DNA of 64,000 bases from Pseudovibrio axinellae (GCF_900110875.1 NZ_FOFM01000002.1:620001-684000), one strand, 5' to 3'; shown: positions 10,266-17,919, numbered from the stretch's first letter. Made by a program: numbers and translations. The notes: generated from the sequence alone by a model not told the origin.

Positions 10266-10901
10266 ATGGTGGAAGTTGAGAAGAAAGTATCGCGTGGCGA
10301 AAAGCGCAAATACGAACTCTTGGAGATAGCAACTGACGCGATTATTGAGCTTGGTTATGCAAATACTTCAATGGATGAGATTGTAAGGCGCGCGCGTGCA
10401 TCCAAAACCACAGTCTACAGATACTTCAAGAACAAGGAAGCAATGCTGGCTGAGATTGTCAGTAACCTGTCAGAAGGGCCGGTGCTCTCAATAAGATCAC
10501 TCGACTCACACGCGGACGGAGGCTCCCGTGAAGAGCTTAAAGAGACGCTTTTTGTTTTTGGCAAGACAGTTTTGAAGCTTGTTTATGACGAAAAAACACT
10601 GGGTCTTTGGAGAGTCTTGATTGGCGAGGGGCGTCGCACACAGCACATCACTAAGTCGTTCTTTCAACTCGGCCCTAAGAGGGCAACGACAAGTATTGCA
10701 CAGCAGCTTCAACTTGCTAATGACCTGGGTATTCTCTCTATCGATACCCCTGAAAACGCAGCTGCTATTTTCATGGGCATGCTGAGAGAGGATACACACC
10801 TTGCTCTTCTCTTGGGTGTGCGATCAGCTCCAAATGAACAGCAAATCCGCGACCATGTTAAAGACTGTGTTTGCCGTTTTATGAGGGCATACGCCGCCTA
10901 G
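10266..10901 (+). CDS. TetR/AcrR-family transcriptional repressor
   Basis: The 211-residue protein has an N-terminal TetR helix-turn-helix: ELLEIATDAIIELGYANTSMDEIVRRARASKTTVYRYFKNKEAMLAEI in two halves, with the recognition helix TTVYRYFKNKE near residues 50-60. The C-terminal ligand domain is divergent, as usual, and ends in a segment of the AefR-like type (EQQIRDHVKDCVCRFMRAY). The ATG at 10266 lies close to the palindrome. Matching palindromes before it and before the OsmC gene suggest that it represses both. The inducer is unknown; a peroxide or an electrophile would fit an OsmC target. Confidence 0.88.
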   Translation: MVEVEKKVSRGEKRKYELLEIATDAIIELGYANTSMDEIVRRARASKTTVYRYFKNKEAMLAEIVSNLSEGPVLSIRSLDSHADGGSREELKETLFVFGKTVLKLVYDEKTLGLWRVLIGEGRRTQHITKSFFQLGPKRATTSIAQQLQLANDLGILSIDTPENAAAIFMGMLREDTHLALLLGVRSAPNEQQIRDHVKDCVCRFMRAYAA

Positions 10902-10949
10902 CGAGAACCTGTGAAGTTACATTGGGGGAATCTCGAGAACGGGAGATGC

Positions 10950-10978
10950 TTGACAGGGAGCTATTTTTTCTCCATAAG
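10950..10978 (+). promoter_or_regulatory. Sigma-70-type promoter of the OsmC gene
   Basis: TTGACA (10950-10955) is a perfect -35 hexamer. After 17 bases comes CATAAG (10973-10978) as a -10 with four of six consensus bases. The -10 lies inside the left arm of the following palindrome, an arrangement expected for repression by occlusion. Confidence 0.65.
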
Positions 10979-11010
10979 TGTACGGTACAGTATCGTACAC
11001 TTATGGAGAA
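10968..11010. promoter_or_regulatory. 43-base near-perfect palindrome, likely TetR operator
   Basis: The left arm (10968-10988) and right arm (10990-11010) are complementary over 21 bases with one mismatch, around a single central base. The core contains GTACGGTAC and GTATCGTAC, related to the palindrome before the TetR gene. It overlaps the -10 element and the GGAG ribosome site of the OsmC gene. It could block transcription and, as an mRNA hairpin, also occlude the ribosome site. Confidence 0.75.
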
Positions 11011-11014
11011 TGTA

Positions 11015-11602
11015 ATGCTTGATAATCATACAGTGACATATCCCATCGTTGCGCGTGCTGAGAGCATGCCAGCACCTGAGCACATCAGCTTGAACAAAGT
11101 GAAGAAATCCAAGGATGGAATGGACCTTGAAGTGGATTTTCTTGCAAGTCTCACAGGCGATGGCCTCCTCAAAAGCGGCGTGGTGCAGCCAAACGTACCC
11201 GGATTTGGTGCCTTCGAAATTCTTTGCGATGAAGGTACATCCATCGGCGGAGCAGACGCGGCTCCAGCACCCCTGTCTTACCTTGCAGCCGGTATCGGCT
11301 TTTGCCTGCTTACTCATATTCATGGCTTGGCAAAGTTTCGCAAGCTGAGCATCTCCTCCATCAAGCTGGAGCAGAAGATGAAGTTTCAATCTAGAATTCC
11401 AGGAATGACTGCAGTTGAAGGTGCGGAAATGCATGGACTCTCAAAGGGGATCGAGACGCTTATCATTATTGAATCTGGAGAGGAAGCAGCCAAGATTGCG
11501 TCGCTAATCGATGCAAGCGAGCAAGCCTGCATGGCATTGCAAACAGTTGTAAACGCAATCCCAGCGGCCACTACGATCTTCAATAATGGTCAGCAAATCT
11601 GA
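11015..11602 (+). CDS. OsmC-family protein
   Basis: OsmC/Ohr proteins reduce organic hydroperoxides with a pair of reactive cysteines. This 195-residue protein has a cysteine in AGIGFCLLTHIHGLA and another in SEQACMALQTV, at the spacing expected for the two redox centres. It is longer than Ohr (about 140) and closer to the OsmC-like branch with an added N-terminal region. The ATG at 11015 is chosen because GGAG lies six bases upstream. The frame extends back to 10871, but that would run through the palindrome and the end of the TetR gene. It is probably controlled by that TetR protein. Confidence 0.75.
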   Translation: MLDNHTVTYPIVARAESMPAPEHISLNKVKKSKDGMDLEVDFLASLTGDGLLKSGVVQPNVPGFGAFEILCDEGTSIGGADAAPAPLSYLAAGIGFCLLTHIHGLAKFRKLSISSIKLEQKMKFQSRIPGMTAVEGAEMHGLSKGIETLIIIESGEEAAKIASLIDASEQACMALQTVVNAIPAATTIFNNGQQI

Positions 11603-11712
11603 GCCAGCCAGTTCATTAGGCCAGTTTTATGGGTCTATTCACTTGAGAGGCTGACGCAGACCATGATCTAGCCTTCTCGAGTGATGTATCTGTAAAGATA
11701 GGAGTTATAACA

Positions 11713-12438
11713 ATGAGTTCCCCTACTCAAGCTCGCTATTACCCCGTTTCATTCCGCAATCAATTCTTCGCAACAGTTGTTTGGGCTCAAGTTTTTGTTC
11801 TCTACTGTGTGGCGCTAATTCTATTCACCAAGCAAGATGAGAGCCATATTTTCTGGGCTGATCCGTTTATCAAGATTCTGCCAATCTACCTGTCGACTGC
11901 CCTTATCATTCTCACATCCCTTTGTTTGGGTTGGTGGTGCTTCAACAAACTGGGTATGAGGGGGTTGCTTCAAAACACTCCGGTTTTTCAGATGGTATTG
12001 GGGGTCGCAATAGCTGTCCTCGTGACATGTGCTGTTTGGGGCGTGGTCGGCAATACGCTTCCAGGCTTTGTGCCTGCAGAGGAGAGTGCAAGGCCGGGAT
12101 TTCTGTTTGGTATGATTGCGGGCTATGGAGAAGAGCTTGTATTCCGCATGGTACTGAGCGCGTTGGTCTTCTTCGGTATGTTTAAATCACTTTCAATGCT
12201 TGAATACCCGCATCGGGTTTTTTGGTCGGCAACAGCAGCGATCCTTGTCGCAACACTCGCGTTTGTCTTTCTGCATGAGCTGGGAGAAACAGATAGCGTC
12301 TTGGTGTGGGGCATGGTGGCCACGCGCGTTGTCGTTCCCAGTTTTTTGATGGGCGCTCTTTTCTTCTTGGTTGGCCCAGGCTTTCTCATCTTCCTGCATG
12401 CGACGATGCACATAATGATCCCACTGCTCTTTGTCTGA
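11713..12438 (+). CDS. CPBP-family intramembrane metalloprotease
   Basis: The 241-residue protein has about six hydrophobic segments and the CPBP (CAAX protease and bacteriocin-processing) motifs. These are GEELVFRMVL near 138-147 (EExxxR), a histidine in FVFLHELGE near 183-191, and a second histidine in FLHATMHIMIP near 225-235. Such enzymes cut or protect against membrane or lipidated peptides. Some give immunity to bacteriocins, others process exported peptides. It is preceded by AGGAG and follows the OsmC gene after 110 bases, so joint transcription is possible. Substrate unknown. Confidence 0.75.
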   Translation: MSSPTQARYYPVSFRNQFFATVVWAQVFVLYCVALILFTKQDESHIFWADPFIKILPIYLSTALIILTSLCLGWWCFNKLGMRGLLQNTPVFQMVLGVAIAVLVTCAVWGVVGNTLPGFVPAEESARPGFLFGMIAGYGEELVFRMVLSALVFFGMFKSLSMLEYPHRVFWSATAAILVATLAFVFLHELGETDSVLVWGMVATRVVVPSFLMGALFFLVGPGFLIFLHATMHIMIPLLFV

Positions 12439-12454
12439 GGTCTTATTGGTGGGA

Positions 12455-12504
12455 GAGGGCGCGGCTGACTGTCATGATGATCAGTCATCTCAAAATCTGC
12501 CCTC
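12455..12504. terminator. Nested inverted repeat between convergent genes
   Basis: GAGGGC (12455-12460) pairs with GCCCTC (12499-12504), and TGACTG (12466-12471) with CAGTCA (12482-12487). It lies between the ends of the convergent CPBP gene and the last GNAT gene. There is no clear T-run, so a terminator role is only inferred from position. Confidence 0.4.
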
Positions 12505-12534
12505 GTAGTCGCCTCCTGCCAATATGCGTCTTCA

Positions 12535-13095
12535 TTATTGGTTTGGTAAGTGGATGTCGAGGAACTCAGCCTCCCACTCCTGTTTCGTCAGGTGTAGCTT
12601 TGTTGTTTCAAGCTCTTCGCCTTGGCGCGCTCGTGGAGAGGCGGTGCCGATCCCGTAGTCCTTGAAACCACTCTTGCGAAGCACCCTAAGGGAGGCTTCG
12701 TTTTCAGACAGGGCGGACGAATACAACCGTTTAAGCTGCAACTGTTCAAAGCAATATCTGATGGCCTCGGCGACAGCCTCGCTTGCAAAGCCTTGGTTCC
12801 AGTGGGGCTCTGCAACCCAGTAGCCAAGAAACGGCTCCTCGCCTAATGTGTCCAGGACACTAACAACACCTAAAAATTCGCCCAAATGATCCAGTACCCA
12901 GGCTGTTTGGGTACTCAATGGGCTCTCGATGCTATGGCTGACCCACCATTCGCCATCCTCACGGGTATAGGGAAAAGGCACGTGAGATAACATCTTGGCA
13001 ATTTTGTAGTTATTTATGTGCTTGCAAAGCGAGGTGAGGTCGCCATGCTGAACTTCGCGTAGAACCAGCCGGTCTGTTGTTAGCTGCGGAAACAT
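12535..13095 (-). CDS. RimJ/RimL-type GNAT acetyltransferase (array member 9, last)
   Basis: A 186-residue GNAT enzyme of the Acetyltransf_3 type, opening MFPQLTTDRLVLREV. The acetyl-CoA loop reads WNQGFASEAVAEA and the GF block RVLRKSGFKDYG. GGAG four bases before the ATG at 13095 decides this start over the in-frame ATG at 13188, which would invade the neighbouring gene. It is the last gene of the array in the direction of transcription. It shares the PFPYTREDGEWW block with the 13133 and 8257 genes. Substrate unknown. Confidence 0.87.
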   Translation of the reverse strand: MFPQLTTDRLVLREVQHGDLTSLCKHINNYKIAKMLSHVPFPYTREDGEWWVSHSIESPLSTQTAWVLDHLGEFLGVVSVLDTLGEEPFLGYWVAEPHWNQGFASEAVAEAIRYCFEQLQLKRLYSSALSENEASLRVLRKSGFKDYGIGTASPRARQGEELETTKLHLTKQEWEAEFLDIHLPNQ

Positions 13096-13132
13096 TTTCT
13101 CCTCCGAATTAATGTGCGAATGAATGCAGACT

Positions 13133-13681
13133 TCAAACTGTGAGTGCGCGCATAGCTTCCCAAAGATCGCGTGTGAGCTCCACGTCAATCAGCGTTAAGG
13201 TTTCATTGCCTCTCGCAAGGCTTTCTTCCGGTTTCGATCCCGTCGTTTGAAAGCCGTTCTTTGCTAAAACATTGAGAGAGCCGTCATTTTCTTCAAACGC
13301 ACCTGAAGTTACTTTGCTTGCTCCCAAAGCCTCAAAGCAATAGTTGACCACGGCTTCAGCGGCTTCGCTCATATACCCCTTGCCCCAAAAGGGCTCAGCC
13401 AGCCAGTAACCAATGCGGGGGTGACCATCATCAGGAATACGAATGCTGATGGTGCCGGAGAGCCCATGTTCTGTCTCAATTGCCCAAATGGTTTCTTCAG
13501 TGAGGGGAGCTTCCTTGCAGTGGTTCAGCCACCATTCACCATCTGCGCTGGTGTAAGGGTAGGGAACAACAGTCAGCATTTTGCTGACCTCATAGTTGCC
13601 GAGATAGGTACACATTGGCTCAAGATCATCATCGCGAAATTTGCGAAGGGTAAGGCGATCTGTTTTGAGTTCGGGAAACAT
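13133..13681 (-). CDS. RimJ/RimL-type GNAT acetyltransferase (array member 8)
   Basis: A 182-residue single GNAT domain opening MFPELKTDRLTLRKF. The acetyl-CoA loop is WGKGYMSEAAEAVVNYCF, with NVLAKNGFQTTGS as the later conserved block. It is the closest relative in the window of the 8257 gene and of the decayed copy at 8880. The ATG at 13681 has GGA eight bases upstream; a TTG four codons earlier is possible. A 28-base gap, rather than an overlap, separates it from the upstream member, so it may have its own ribosome loading. Substrate unknown. Confidence 0.87.
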   Translation of the reverse strand: MFPELKTDRLTLRKFRDDDLEPMCTYLGNYEVSKMLTVVPYPYTSADGEWWLNHCKEAPLTEETIWAIETEHGLSGTISIRIPDDGHPRIGYWLAEPFWGKGYMSEAAEAVVNYCFEALGASKVTSGAFEENDGSLNVLAKNGFQTTGSKPEESLARGNETLTLIDVELTRDLWEAMRALTV

Positions 13682-13709
13682 GCTTAAGTCCAATCAATTT
13701 AAAAAGCGG

Positions 13710-14276
13710 CTAACCAGATGTGGCGTGAATCTCTGTGAAATGAGATGATGACATCTCCAGTTCAGTTTCCTCAAGGAAAATGTCGCCACGAGCGCGGCAA
13801 GGATGGTTAGACTTTCCAGTCGCCACAAAACCGAGTTTTTCTAAAATCCGAAGCGATGCTGGATTGCCATCAAAAACACCCGTTTGCAGGAGAGCGATTT
13901 TCCGCTCCTCAAAGAGGAAATGAAGCGCATTCAAAACAGCTTCGCTCATAAGGCCCTTGCCCCAATGCGCTTGGCCTAACCAGTAGCCCAAGCGCGGAAC
14001 ACCTCCAAGATTCTTGGCACGCAGGTTTCCGCAAAACGCGCCTTCATGTTCGATCGCCCATGTAATGTTCTGTGCTGGGTCTTCAGCGGTCACGGCATTC
14101 ACATAGGCTGCACCATCAGCAGCGGTAAATGGATGCGGCTGTGTGCTAAGGTTCTTGGTCACCTCAAAGTTATTAAGGTGCTCACAAATTGCGGGCAAAT
14201 CGGCCGGCGCCAGCTTGCGCAATACCAGTCGCTTCCCTTGCAATACGGGAAAGGGCATGATCTCAGGCTCTATCAT
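13710..14276 (-). CDS. RimJ/RimL-type GNAT acetyltransferase (array member 7)
   Basis: A 188-residue GNAT enzyme. It starts MIEPEIMPFPVLQGKRLVLRKL, a few residues longer at the front than its neighbours. The acetyl-CoA loop is WGKGLMSEAVLNALHF and the GF block RILEKLGFVATGK. The ATG at 14276 overlaps the stop of member 6 (ATGA), which favours it over the ATG at 14306. The overlap indicates coupled translation with member 6. Substrate unknown. Confidence 0.87.
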   Translation of the reverse strand: MIEPEIMPFPVLQGKRLVLRKLAPADLPAICEHLNNFEVTKNLSTQPHPFTAADGAAYVNAVTAEDPAQNITWAIEHEGAFCGNLRAKNLGGVPRLGYWLGQAHWGKGLMSEAVLNALHFLFEERKIALLQTGVFDGNPASLRILEKLGFVATGKSNHPCRARGDIFLEETELEMSSSHFTEIHATSG

Positions 14277-14830
14277 GCTATTTCCTTTGCCTGACTTGTA
14301 CTGCATAGGAACGCTGCTTTAGGTAGTTCCATCAATATATGAGGAACCATCGTACCACCCCGACCCTTTGAGGGAATAAGGTTTTCGCCGGTCTGACTGA
14401 AGCCCAGCTTCTCTAGAACCCGAAAGGAAGCTGGATTGTCATGAAACACGCCAGCAGAAAAGCGCGAGATACCGCGCTCATCAAATGCATAGCTCAACGC
14501 AGCCTGTAAAGCTTCGCTCATATGTCCCTTGCCCCAATGGGGTTTGCCAATCCAAAACCCCACCCAACCTGTCTCGCCATCAAGCTTCATCCAAGTAGAG
14601 CCAATGAGGCCGCTGCCATCGTCAATGACCCATAGCACCACCTTTTCAGGGTCATTGGTGTTGCCGCGATGAATGAAAGAATTTCCATCTTCCTGTGTGA
14701 AAGGGTGGGCCATGCCCGAAAGCATAGAGGCCACTTCATAGCTATTGGCATAGTCAACGAGTCTGGATAAATCCGCAGCTCGCGCCTGACGTAAAATCAG
14801 GCGCCCCGTTTTGAGTGTTGGAAACTCCAT
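14273..14830 (-). CDS. RimJ/RimL-type GNAT acetyltransferase (array member 6)
   Basis: A 185-residue GNAT enzyme opening MEFPTLKTGRLILRQA. The acetyl-CoA loop reads WGKGHMSEALQAALSYAF and the GF block RVLEKLGFSQTGE. The ATG at 14830 lies one base after the TAG of member 5. The longer frame from 14968 would lie wholly inside member 5. The C-terminus has an extra AAFLCSTSQAKEIA tail not seen in the others. Substrate unknown. Confidence 0.87.
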   Translation of the reverse strand: MEFPTLKTGRLILRQARAADLSRLVDYANSYEVASMLSGMAHPFTQEDGNSFIHRGNTNDPEKVVLWVIDDGSGLIGSTWMKLDGETGWVGFWIGKPHWGKGHMSEALQAALSYAFDERGISRFSAGVFHDNPASFRVLEKLGFSQTGENLIPSKGRGGTMVPHILMELPKAAFLCSTSQAKEIA

Positions 14831-14831
14831 C

Positions 14832-15392
14832 CTAGTTTGTCCCCGCCATGGCAAGCTGTGGTCGCACTGCTGCTTGCACGAGGTTGAGGGTGAAGTTTTG
14901 CGTGTCAATTTCGTCTTCGCCCCGAGAAACACAAGCGTGCTTGCACAGTGTGGTGGGTGCGAACCCATTCTTCAAAAGAACACGGAACGACGCAGGATTC
15001 TCCAAAAAAACGCAAGCATCTACGTTTTCAACGCAACGTTCGATTTTAAGATAGTTTACAACGGCTTGCACCGCCTCACTCATATAACCCCGGCCCCAGT
15101 AGTATTTGCCAAGCGCATACCCGAGGGATGCAGAGTCACTGATCTGATGCGCACCAATTGAACCAATAAAACCAGTCCCGTTGTCAATCGCCCACACCAC
15201 GTCCGTTTTCAGATTTTGCGACATAAACCGCGAGATCAACTTCTGTGCGCCATCATCTGTCAAAGGATGCGGAAAGCTTGCTGTCATCCGGGCGACGTCA
15301 TAATCAGAGAAAAGGTAACGCAATCTCTGATAATCGTCAGGAAGAAAAGCTCTTAAAATCAGCCGGTTAGTCTGTAGCTGAGGAAAAATCAT
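14832..15392 (-). CDS. RimJ/RimL-type GNAT acetyltransferase (array member 5)
   Basis: A 186-residue GNAT enzyme opening MIFPQLQTNRLILRAF. The acetyl-CoA loop is WGRGYMSEAVQAVVNYL and the late block FRVLLKNGFAPTTL. Several cysteines (ERCVENVDAC, LCKHACVS) make it richer in cysteine than its neighbours. Its ATG overlaps the stop of member 4 as ATGA, so the two are coupled. Substrate unknown. Confidence 0.87.
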   Translation of the reverse strand: MIFPQLQTNRLILRAFLPDDYQRLRYLFSDYDVARMTASFPHPLTDDGAQKLISRFMSQNLKTDVVWAIDNGTGFIGSIGAHQISDSASLGYALGKYYWGRGYMSEAVQAVVNYLKIERCVENVDACVFLENPASFRVLLKNGFAPTTLCKHACVSRGEDEIDTQNFTLNLVQAAVRPQLAMAGTN

Positions 15393-15955
15393 TGGGCACC
15401 CTCCTGCACAATGGAATTTTGGGAGTCGATGAAACTGAGAGCGGTGATTGTAAATTCTTCTGTAGGATACTCGCCCGCAAGACGAGCGCGACTTCGTCCC
15501 ATGCTGCGTCCCGTATGGACGAAGCCAAGCTTTCGCATCAAAGCTTGGGAGCCAGGGTTATCGGAGAAGGCATCAGCAAATAGGCTTGGTAGCTCGCGTT
15601 CCAGTAAGAAATAACGAAGAACTTCGCTAAGTGCCTCAAACATTACGCCTTTTTTCCAGTGCATCTCGCTAAGCCACCAAGCCATATCCGGCTTTTTCGT
15701 CAAAAACCCAGCACCGCAGCCACCGATGACAATACCATTCAACTCAACTGCCCAGTTCACCGCCTCAGATAAATCACCGGGCATAAACCGCTTCAAGAAC
15801 ACCTCTGCATCGGCTTTCGTGTAAGGGTACGGGGCACTCGCCAGCATGCGCGTAATGTTCTGATTTTGCAGCAACTCCAATACACGCGGGGCGTCCGTTG
15901 CCTTCCATTCCCGAAGTGTCAGGCTGGCTGTTCTCAAGCGAGGAAAATTGGTCAT
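15389..15955 (-). CDS. GNAT acetyltransferase (array member 4, near-duplicate of member 3)
   Basis: A 188-residue GNAT enzyme. Its first 74 residues match member 3 at all but about seven positions, including RVLELLQNQNITRMLASAPY. From there to the end the two agree at only a little over half of positions. The acetyl-CoA loop is degenerate, WKKGVMFEALSEVLRYF, where most of the array has G-K-G-x-x-S-E. Reduced or altered cofactor binding is possible. The ATG overlaps the stop of the mini-ORF upstream. Substrate unknown. Confidence 0.85.
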   Translation of the reverse strand: MTNFPRLRTASLTLREWKATDAPRVLELLQNQNITRMLASAPYPYTKADAEVFLKRFMPGDLSEAVNWAVELNGIVIGGCGAGFLTKKPDMAWWLSEMHWKKGVMFEALSEVLRYFLLERELPSLFADAFSDNPGSQALMRKLGFVHTGRSMGRSRARLAGEYPTEEFTITALSFIDSQNSIVQEGAQ

Positions 15956-16044
15956 TGTGCTGCTCCCATCGTCACATGCGCATAATCGTTTGAATGAAAT
16001 GGCTTAAAGATCAGCCTGTTGGCGTCTAGTTCAGGGAGCATCAT
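15952..16044 (-). pseudogene. 30-codon relic fusing the ends of two GNAT genes
   Basis: This frame starts MMLPELDANRLIFKPF, the opening of a RimJ/RimL GNAT gene. It ends VTMGAAQ, almost the same tail as member 2 (VMMGAAQ). It therefore looks like a GNAT gene that lost its whole middle by deletion, with the frame kept. Its ATG overlaps the stop of member 3 (ATGA) and its stop overlaps the ATG of member 4. It may still be translated as a coupling peptide, but it cannot fold as an acetyltransferase. Confidence 0.75.
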
Positions 16045-16607
16045 TGGACTGGAGCCTCCACTTTGGCCTGCTGTGCGCTGATGAAATCAAGCGGCGATAT
16101 AGAAAAAAGCGTGAGTGGATACTCTCCCTCTGGCCGGGCTCGGCTTCTACCAGTGTCTGTGCCAATCTGTTGGAACCCAAGTTTGCGTATCAGTGCGAGA
16201 GAGCCGGGGTTATCATCAAAGGCGTCTGCATCTAGAACTGGCAGCTCCCGATCTAGCAAAAGGTAACGGAGCACTTCCCTAACTGCTTCATACATAATAC
16301 CTTTTTGCCAGTACTCTTCCGCAAGCCACCACCCCATTGCAGGAGCTTTGTGAAGCGGCCATGCACCAACGCTCCCAACCACTTCGCCTTGAAGCTCAAC
16401 AGCCCAGTTCAAGACCTCAGATAAATCACCGGGCATAAACCGTTGAAGAAAGACCTCGACATCCGCTTTCGTGTAAGGGTACGGGGCACTCGCCAACATG
16501 CGCGTAATGTTCTGGTTTTGCAGCAACTCCAATACACGCGGGGCGTCCGTTTTCTTCCACTCCCGAAGTGTCAAACTGGCTGTTCTCAAGCGAGGAAAAG
16601 TGGTCAT
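16041..16607 (-). CDS. GNAT acetyltransferase (array member 3)
   Basis: A 188-residue GNAT enzyme opening MTTFPRLRTASLTLREW, the partner of member 4. Its acetyl-CoA loop is WQKGIMYEAVREVLRYL, also lacking the full G-x-G pattern, and the GF block is LIRKLGFQQIG. The duplicated DNA runs past the start into the last codons of member 2, where both copies read almost the same. This indicates a tandem duplication with a period of 652 bases. The ATG overlaps member 2's stop. Substrate unknown. Confidence 0.86.
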   Translation of the reverse strand: MTTFPRLRTASLTLREWKKTDAPRVLELLQNQNITRMLASAPYPYTKADVEVFLQRFMPGDLSEVLNWAVELQGEVVGSVGAWPLHKAPAMGWWLAEEYWQKGIMYEAVREVLRYLLLDRELPVLDADAFDDNPGSLALIRKLGFQQIGTDTGRSRARPEGEYPLTLFSISPLDFISAQQAKVEAPVQ

Positions 16608-17194
16608 TGTGCTGCTCCCATCATCACATACGCGTCACCATGCAGTGCCTCAAACCGATCCCGCGGGAGATGCATGATGACATTTTCGACATTAGTTTTC
16701 AGAGGTTTAGCGTATCTAACGCAAACGCCGACAGGCTCAAAACCGAGCTTTTTTAGTACTCTTTGAGAGGCGTAGTTTGTCGCAAAAACACGTGCTGCGA
16801 AGCTGTCAGAAGCTTCTCGCGCAAAGCCCCAATGCAGTGCGGCCACACATGCTTCAAGCATATACCCATGCCCCTGTGCGGCTTGCGACAGCCAGTAGCC
16901 AAGGGTTGGTATTTCCGGGAACTCTGATAGATCGCCGGCCTTTTGGACATCAACACCACCGATCAGTTTTCCATCGTGTTCAATGGCAAACGGGAAAGTG
17001 TCCTTCGCTGGGTCAGCGTTCAGCGCTGATTGAGCGGTGGCTTCTGCTTCACTTCTGAGCGGAGGCCAGGATAGGCCTGTGAGCCACCGGGCAATTTCAA
17101 AGTCGGAGTGACCGATATCCCAAAAGGGCTCAAAATCCTTAGGTCTGTAACCGCGAAGCCTCAGTCTTTGGGTATCTATAGTTGTGGTGAGCAT
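16604..17194 (-). CDS. RimJ/RimL-type GNAT acetyltransferase (array member 2)
   Basis: A 196-residue GNAT enzyme opening MLTTTIDTQRLRLRGY. The acetyl-CoA loop is AAQGHGYMLEACVAALHW and the late block RVLKKLGFEPVGV. It is more divergent from the others in the first half (RWLTGLSWPPLRSEAEA) and may have been acquired separately. It lies 116 bases after member 1, so it may have a separate promoter, and it overlaps member 3 as ATGA. Substrate unknown. Confidence 0.87.
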   Translation of the reverse strand: MLTTTIDTQRLRLRGYRPKDFEPFWDIGHSDFEIARWLTGLSWPPLRSEAEATAQSALNADPAKDTFPFAIEHDGKLIGGVDVQKAGDLSEFPEIPTLGYWLSQAAQGHGYMLEACVAALHWGFAREASDSFAARVFATNYASQRVLKKLGFEPVGVCVRYAKPLKTNVENVIMHLPRDRFEALHGDAYVMMGAAQ

Positions 17195-17310
17195 TATAAT
17201 AAGCCTTAGAAATCAATGTCTTGCTTCTCTGTAATTGTATGAAGGTTATAAGTGATAGCGCTGCTGGAAGCTGGCTGCGGTCAGGTGCAGCCAGCTTGCC
17301 TGCGATACAC

Positions 17311-17919
17311 TTAACCCGCAGAGCCCCATCGCGAGTTCGCGATCCATTGGGTTCGGGTCAGTGTAAGGCGCGTCGCATCCACCATGGCTTTCGCACCGAG
17401 TGAATGGAGTTTGGTCGTTCCGTCCTGCTTAAAGCCGCATTTGGTCAAAATGTGCTGCGAGGCAGGATTGCTTACGCGGCAAGAGGCGGAGAGCTCTCTA
17501 ATGCCAGCATCAGCAAACGCAAATTCGATGACAGATTTCACCGCTTCAGTCGCATATCCCTGGTTCCAGAATGGTTCGCCAACCCAGTAACCCAGGTGCA
17601 CCGCACCAAAGTCCTCGGCAAGCGGGTTGAAACCGATTGCGCCAATAAAGCGGCCTGTATTCTTCATGCGGATCGCGAATGTCGCCTGGCTTTGCAGCAG
17701 CACTTCACTCCGTTTCACAAGCGCTTTAGCGTCTTCATATGTGAACGGATGAGGCATGCTCGCCAGTTTTTCAGCGATCCGACGGTTGTTGGCCAAAAAC
17801 AGGATGTCGGCCAAATCATCCTTGCGCGCTCTGTCGATGACAAGACGCGCGGTGTCCTGCGGCGACCCGGCCGCAATGCAACTGCTCTCTTCTGGGATTT
17901 CTTCGTATTCAACAACCAT
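17311..17919 (-). CDS. GNAT acetyltransferase (array member 1, first)
   Basis: A 202-residue GNAT enzyme with a distinct N-terminus of about 25 residues before RLVIDRARKDDLADILFLA. The acetyl-CoA loop is WNQGYATEAVKSVIEFAF and the GF block HILTKCGFKQDG. The ATG at 17919 is preferred. The in-frame ATG at 17982 would put the start inside the terminator hairpin of the ribosomal genes. It starts 41 bases after that hairpin, so expression needs either read-through from rpmA or a promoter in a very short space. Substrate unknown. Confidence 0.85.
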   Translation of the reverse strand: MVVEYEEIPEESSCIAAGSPQDTARLVIDRARKDDLADILFLANNRRIAEKLASMPHPFTYEDAKALVKRSEVLLQSQATFAIRMKNTGRFIGAIGFNPLAEDFGAVHLGYWVGEPFWNQGYATEAVKSVIEFAFADAGIRELSASCRVSNPASQHILTKCGFKQDGTTKLHSLGAKAMVDATRLTLTRTQWIANSRWGSAG

